From the NCBI GenBank assembly GCA_001880285.1, contig CP016269.1, forward strand, positions 868,001 through 932,000: a stretch of 64,000 nt of DNA, given 5' to 3'. Shown here one piece after another: positions 61,536-64,000 of the stretch; the stretch's first letter is position 1, and each line of letters opens with the position of its first letter. Both the position numbers and the translations under genes were made by a program. The DNA comes from Flavobacteriaceae bacterium UJ101 (GTDB taxonomy: Bacteria > Bacteroidota > Bacteroidia > Flavobacteriales > UJ101). Under the pieces are notes generated by a model that was given only the letters and a program-made list of their open reading frames with translations, made no database searches and had not been told where the DNA came from.

Positions 61536-61560
61536 AATAAATGTATAAAATACATTTATT
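61536..61560. promoter_or_regulatory. Putative locus operator, copy 2 (susC)
   Basis: AATAAATGTA (61536-61545), spacer TAAAA, TACATTTATT (61551-61560): both half-sites and the 5-base spacing are identical to the copy at 51236-51260. It abuts a near-consensus -7 box TATCTTTA (61560-61567), so a bound protein would cover the promoter; the susC ATG follows at 61593. The 250-base gap from 61343 otherwise has only the terminator. Confidence 0.6.
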
Positions 61561-61592
61561 ATCTTTAGAAAGAATTTAACACCAAAACTTTT

Positions 61593-64000
61593 ATGAAAAT
61601 GTTAATATTAAACCATGAGAAGTTATATCTCAAAAGGATGATAGGACTTATTTTGGTCTTGTTTATTAGTATTATCGGAACTACTAACTTATACGGACAA
61701 GAACAAAACAAAATTACGATTAAAGGAGTCGCCCAAGACAGTTCGGGAGAAGCACTTCCTGAAGTTTTAATTTATGAAAAAAATAATCCTGACAATGAAG
61801 TTTTCTCCGATATTGACGGGAACTATTCTATTCAAGCTAATCCAAACTCAACTTTAGTATTTGAATTTGTAGGCTTAGATACTCAAGAAATTGATGTAAA
61901 TGGACAAACAAATCTAAATGCAACATTAGGAACAGCACAAACAAACGATATAAACGAAGTTATTGTGGTGGGATTTGGAACAACTACAAAAGCAAATGTA
62001 ACAGGTGCTGTTTCACAAATTAAAATTGATGAAGTTTCACAGCCTGTATCCAATCCTACTCAATTATTATATGGGCAAGCATCAGGGGTAAACTTAGTTC
62101 AAAATAGTGGTGAACCAGGTAGTAACTCAACTATTAATATTCGTGGGGCAGGAATTGGAAGTACTCCTCCTCTCATTGTGGTAGATGGTATGATTGTCGA
62201 TTCATTTGATGAAGTTTCACCTTCTGACATAGAAACCTTTACTATTTTAAAAGATGCTGCTTCAGCTTCTATTTATGGATCTCAAGCTGCAAATGGTGTA
62301 ATACTTATTACAACTAAATCAGGTAAAACAGGTTCCATGAAAATTAACATAAATAGTTCTACTGGGTATACCACACCTACAACATTACCCGATATGTTAA
62401 GAAGCACAGATTATATGAATGCCATGAACGAACGTGAAATTTACGGTTTCGGGCAAGACCCTAATTCTATATACAGTGAAGAAGTTATACAAGCTTACCA
62501 AAATGGATCATTAGATAAAAATTATTATGGAGATACTGAATGGTTAGATGAATTATTCGGAACAGGTGCTTTTTCAGATCAATATTTATCAATTAGAGGA
62601 GGCAGTGAAAAAAGCAGGTATTTATTCTCCGCTCGATATAATAAACAAGAAGGGACACTAAAACATAATTCCGAACTGGATTCTTATCAAGTAAGAGCCA
62701 AGATGGAATTTGATATGACCGATTGGTTAACTCTAGGAACCAATATTACAGGAAATCAACGAGAAAGTATTTCTCCTAGACAAAGTATTGAAGATATCGT
62801 TCGAACTGCTATGCAAGCTAACCCATTACGTCCTGTTTATTATACAAATGGTGATTACAATGCAGTAGGAGCAACAGGCGTAGATGCTTTAAATTCTTTA
62901 GAAGATCCATCTTTAAGTCCTGTATACCGTTCTATTGACGGAAGAATTGAACGTGATCGTTTCCGATTAAACTCTCAATTTTATTTAAAAGTCAAATTAT
63001 TAGAAGGCTTAACCTATGAACCTACCTTTAATTATAAATACAGTAATACAAATGTTCAACGTTTAACACCTACTTATACGTTATATGATGGTCCTGACAG
63101 AGCAAATATTGCTTTGCAAAGAACTGAAAACACATTATTTAGAAATGCAATTCTTCAAAAGGACTTCCAAATTGATAACTTATTACGTTATAAAAGAAAC
63201 TTAGGAGAAAACCATAAAATAGGTGGTTTTATAGGACATCAATTGATTGTTGAACATGATGAAGGAACATTCAATACTACTGTTGAAAATCTACCAAGTG
63301 ATGGATTATCTGGCTTAGGAAATGGATCATTACCTATAACAACTGGGCAAGCAGATTCTGAATTTAGAATGCAATCTTTTTTTGGTCGTTTGGAATATTC
63401 CTTCAAAAACAAATACTTATTTGAAGCTAATATGAGAGTTGACGAAGCTTCTGTTTTTCCAGAATCAGATCGTCAAGCCTTCTTCCCTTCTTTTTCTGCA
63501 GGATGGAAAATCTCTGAAGAATCTTTCATGAATCAATTTAAAAACCTTAATCTATTAAAATTAAGAGGTAGTTGGGGACAATTAGGAAACACGAATAATT
63601 TAAGACAAATCTCAGAAGCACCTTATTTACAGACTTATAATATTACTGACGGTTATATCTTAGGAGATGATGTACTAAATACAGGTATTACACCAGGACG
63701 TCTAGCTGAAGATTTAACTTGGGAAACTTCTGAAAGTTTGGATTTTGGTATTGATTTAAGAATGTGGAATGCCCTATCTATAACTGCTGATTGGTATAAG
63801 CGTGATACATATGACATTATTCAATTAGATAATACTCCTGATTTAGCAGGAACATTACCAGCCTTTATCAACTCTGGAGATGTACGCAACACAGGATTTG
63901 AATTTGCTATCGATTATAACAATAATCATAATGCTTTTAAATATAACATAGGAGTTAATTTTAATATTAATGAGAATGAAATCACTTCACTTCCTGAAGG
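61593..64000 (+). CDS. susC: SusC/RagA-type TonB-dependent receptor, 3' end cut by window edge
   Basis: Open from ATG 61593 to the window edge, 802 codons and 2 bases without a stop. The N-terminus has a signal peptide (to about residue 38, LYGQ), a carboxypeptidase-regulatory-like domain (ITIKGVAQDSSGEALPEVL ... VFSDIDGNYSIQAN), then the plug with VVVGFGTTTKANVTGAV, ASGVNLVQNSGEPGSN and the SusC signature ILKDAASASIYGSQAANGV, followed by barrel strands. Such receptors form the outer-membrane channel of glycan import, capped by a SusD lipoprotein, which would be expected just beyond the edge. It is in the same orientation as the sulfatase genes and carries the shared operator. Confidence 0.95.
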   Translation, partial: MKMLILNHEKLYLKRMIGLILVLFISIIGTTNLYGQEQNKITIKGVAQDSSGEALPEVLIYEKNNPDNEVFSDIDGNYSIQANPNSTLVFEFVGLDTQEIDVNGQTNLNATLGTAQTNDINEVIVVGFGTTTKANVTGAVSQIKIDEVSQPVSNPTQLLYGQASGVNLVQNSGEPGSNSTINIRGAGIGSTPPLIVVDGMIVDSFDEVSPSDIETFTILKDAASASIYGSQAANGVILITTKSGKTGSMKININSSTGYTTPTTLPDMLRSTDYMNAMNEREIYGFGQDPNSIYSEEVIQAYQNGSLDKNYYGDTEWLDELFGTGAFSDQYLSIRGGSEKSRYLFSARYNKQEGTLKHNSELDSYQVRAKMEFDMTDWLTLGTNITGNQRESISPRQSIEDIVRTAMQANPLRPVYYTNGDYNAVGATGVDALNSLEDPSLSPVYRSIDGRIERDRFRLNSQFYLKVKLLEGLTYEPTFNYKYSNTNVQRLTPTYTLYDGPDRANIALQRTENTLFRNAILQKDFQIDNLLRYKRNLGENHKIGGFIGHQLIVEHDEGTFNTTVENLPSDGLSGLGNGSLPITTGQADSEFRMQSFFGRLEYSFKNKYLFEANMRVDEASVFPESDRQAFFPSFSAGWKISEESFMNQFKNLNLLKLRGSWGQLGNTNNLRQISEAPYLQTYNITDGYILGDDVLNTGITPGRLAEDLTWETSESLDFGIDLRMWNALSITADWYKRDTYDIIQLDNTPDLAGTLPAFINSGDVRNTGFEFAIDYNNNHNAFKYNIGVNFNINENEITSLPE

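Noticed and set aside
1-64000. tRNA, rRNA, CRISPR arrays, insertion sequences or prophage
   Set aside because: No T-loop-like GTTCRANNC with a cloverleaf, no evenly spaced repeats and no transposase or integrase motifs were seen by eye; a tRNA or CRISPR scan would settle it.

Overview
This AT-rich 64 kb window looks like a marine-type member of the Flavobacteriia (Bacteroidota). The evidence is: many Bacteroidota-style -7 promoter boxes (TAnnTTTG); three proteins ending in a type A sorting domain of the type IX secretion system (T9SS); a SusC/RagA-type TonB receptor; fused SecDF; MetH split into two genes; and the lineage families DUF3078, DUF4292, DUF3857 and TIGR02757. I found no rRNA, tRNA, CRISPR array, transposase or prophage.

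Layout. 1-11.6 kb is mostly minus-strand housekeeping and envelope genes: an EnvC-like peptidoglycan factor (cut by the left edge), a DUF4292 lipoprotein, a sugar nucleotidyltransferase, dut, a flippase, a patatin-BamA-like protein, rnhA, an M1 peptidase and a PlsC-like acyltransferase, with gpsA on the plus strand. 11.6-12.0 kb holds two tandem copies of an apparently non-coding, hairpin-bearing element. 12-15.5 kb carries a GDPD lipoprotein, a TIGR02757 protein and a secreted glycosidase. 15.7-20.2 kb is accD plus a four-gene set (kdnA, kdsB, a GNAT, kdnB) that would make and activate 8-amino-3,8-dideoxy-Kdo for lipopolysaccharide; kdsA lies at 34.5 kb. 20.3-24 kb has folD, queE and two DUF3078 outer-membrane proteins. 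24-28.9 kb is a methionine/one-carbon operon (split metH, metF) under a SAM riboswitch. 29-34.9 kb has ywbE, obgE, adk, hpt, hemN, an outer-membrane barrel and kdsA. 35-49.5 kb mixes three proteins sharing a 'QVGIGT' N-terminal module, a DUF3857 protein, a PLP decarboxylase, a prenyl synthase, secDF, tatA, an O-methyltransferase and a divergent alpha-glucan phosphorylase.

The most interesting region is 49.5-64 kb, the left part of a polysaccharide utilisation locus that probably targets a sulfated polysaccharide. It holds a sodium/solute symporter, a 1365-residue chimera (sulfatase, right-handed beta-helix, two carbohydrate-binding modules, T9SS tail), a second sulfatase with one such module and a T9SS tail, a beta-helix enzyme with three modules and a T9SS tail, and the start of a SusC receptor that runs off the right edge. 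The same palindrome (AATAAATGTA-N5-TACATTTATT) lies in the divergent symporter/sulfatase promoter region and again just upstream of susC, which suggests one regulator controls both units. A 58-codon ORF in front of the chimera resembles the N-terminus of the third enzyme and may be a relic of the duplication that built the locus. Inferred flow: sulfatases and beta-helix enzymes are secreted by T9SS to the cell surface, desulfate and cut the glycan, the SusC system imports oligosaccharides, and the SLC5 symporter takes up monosaccharides.
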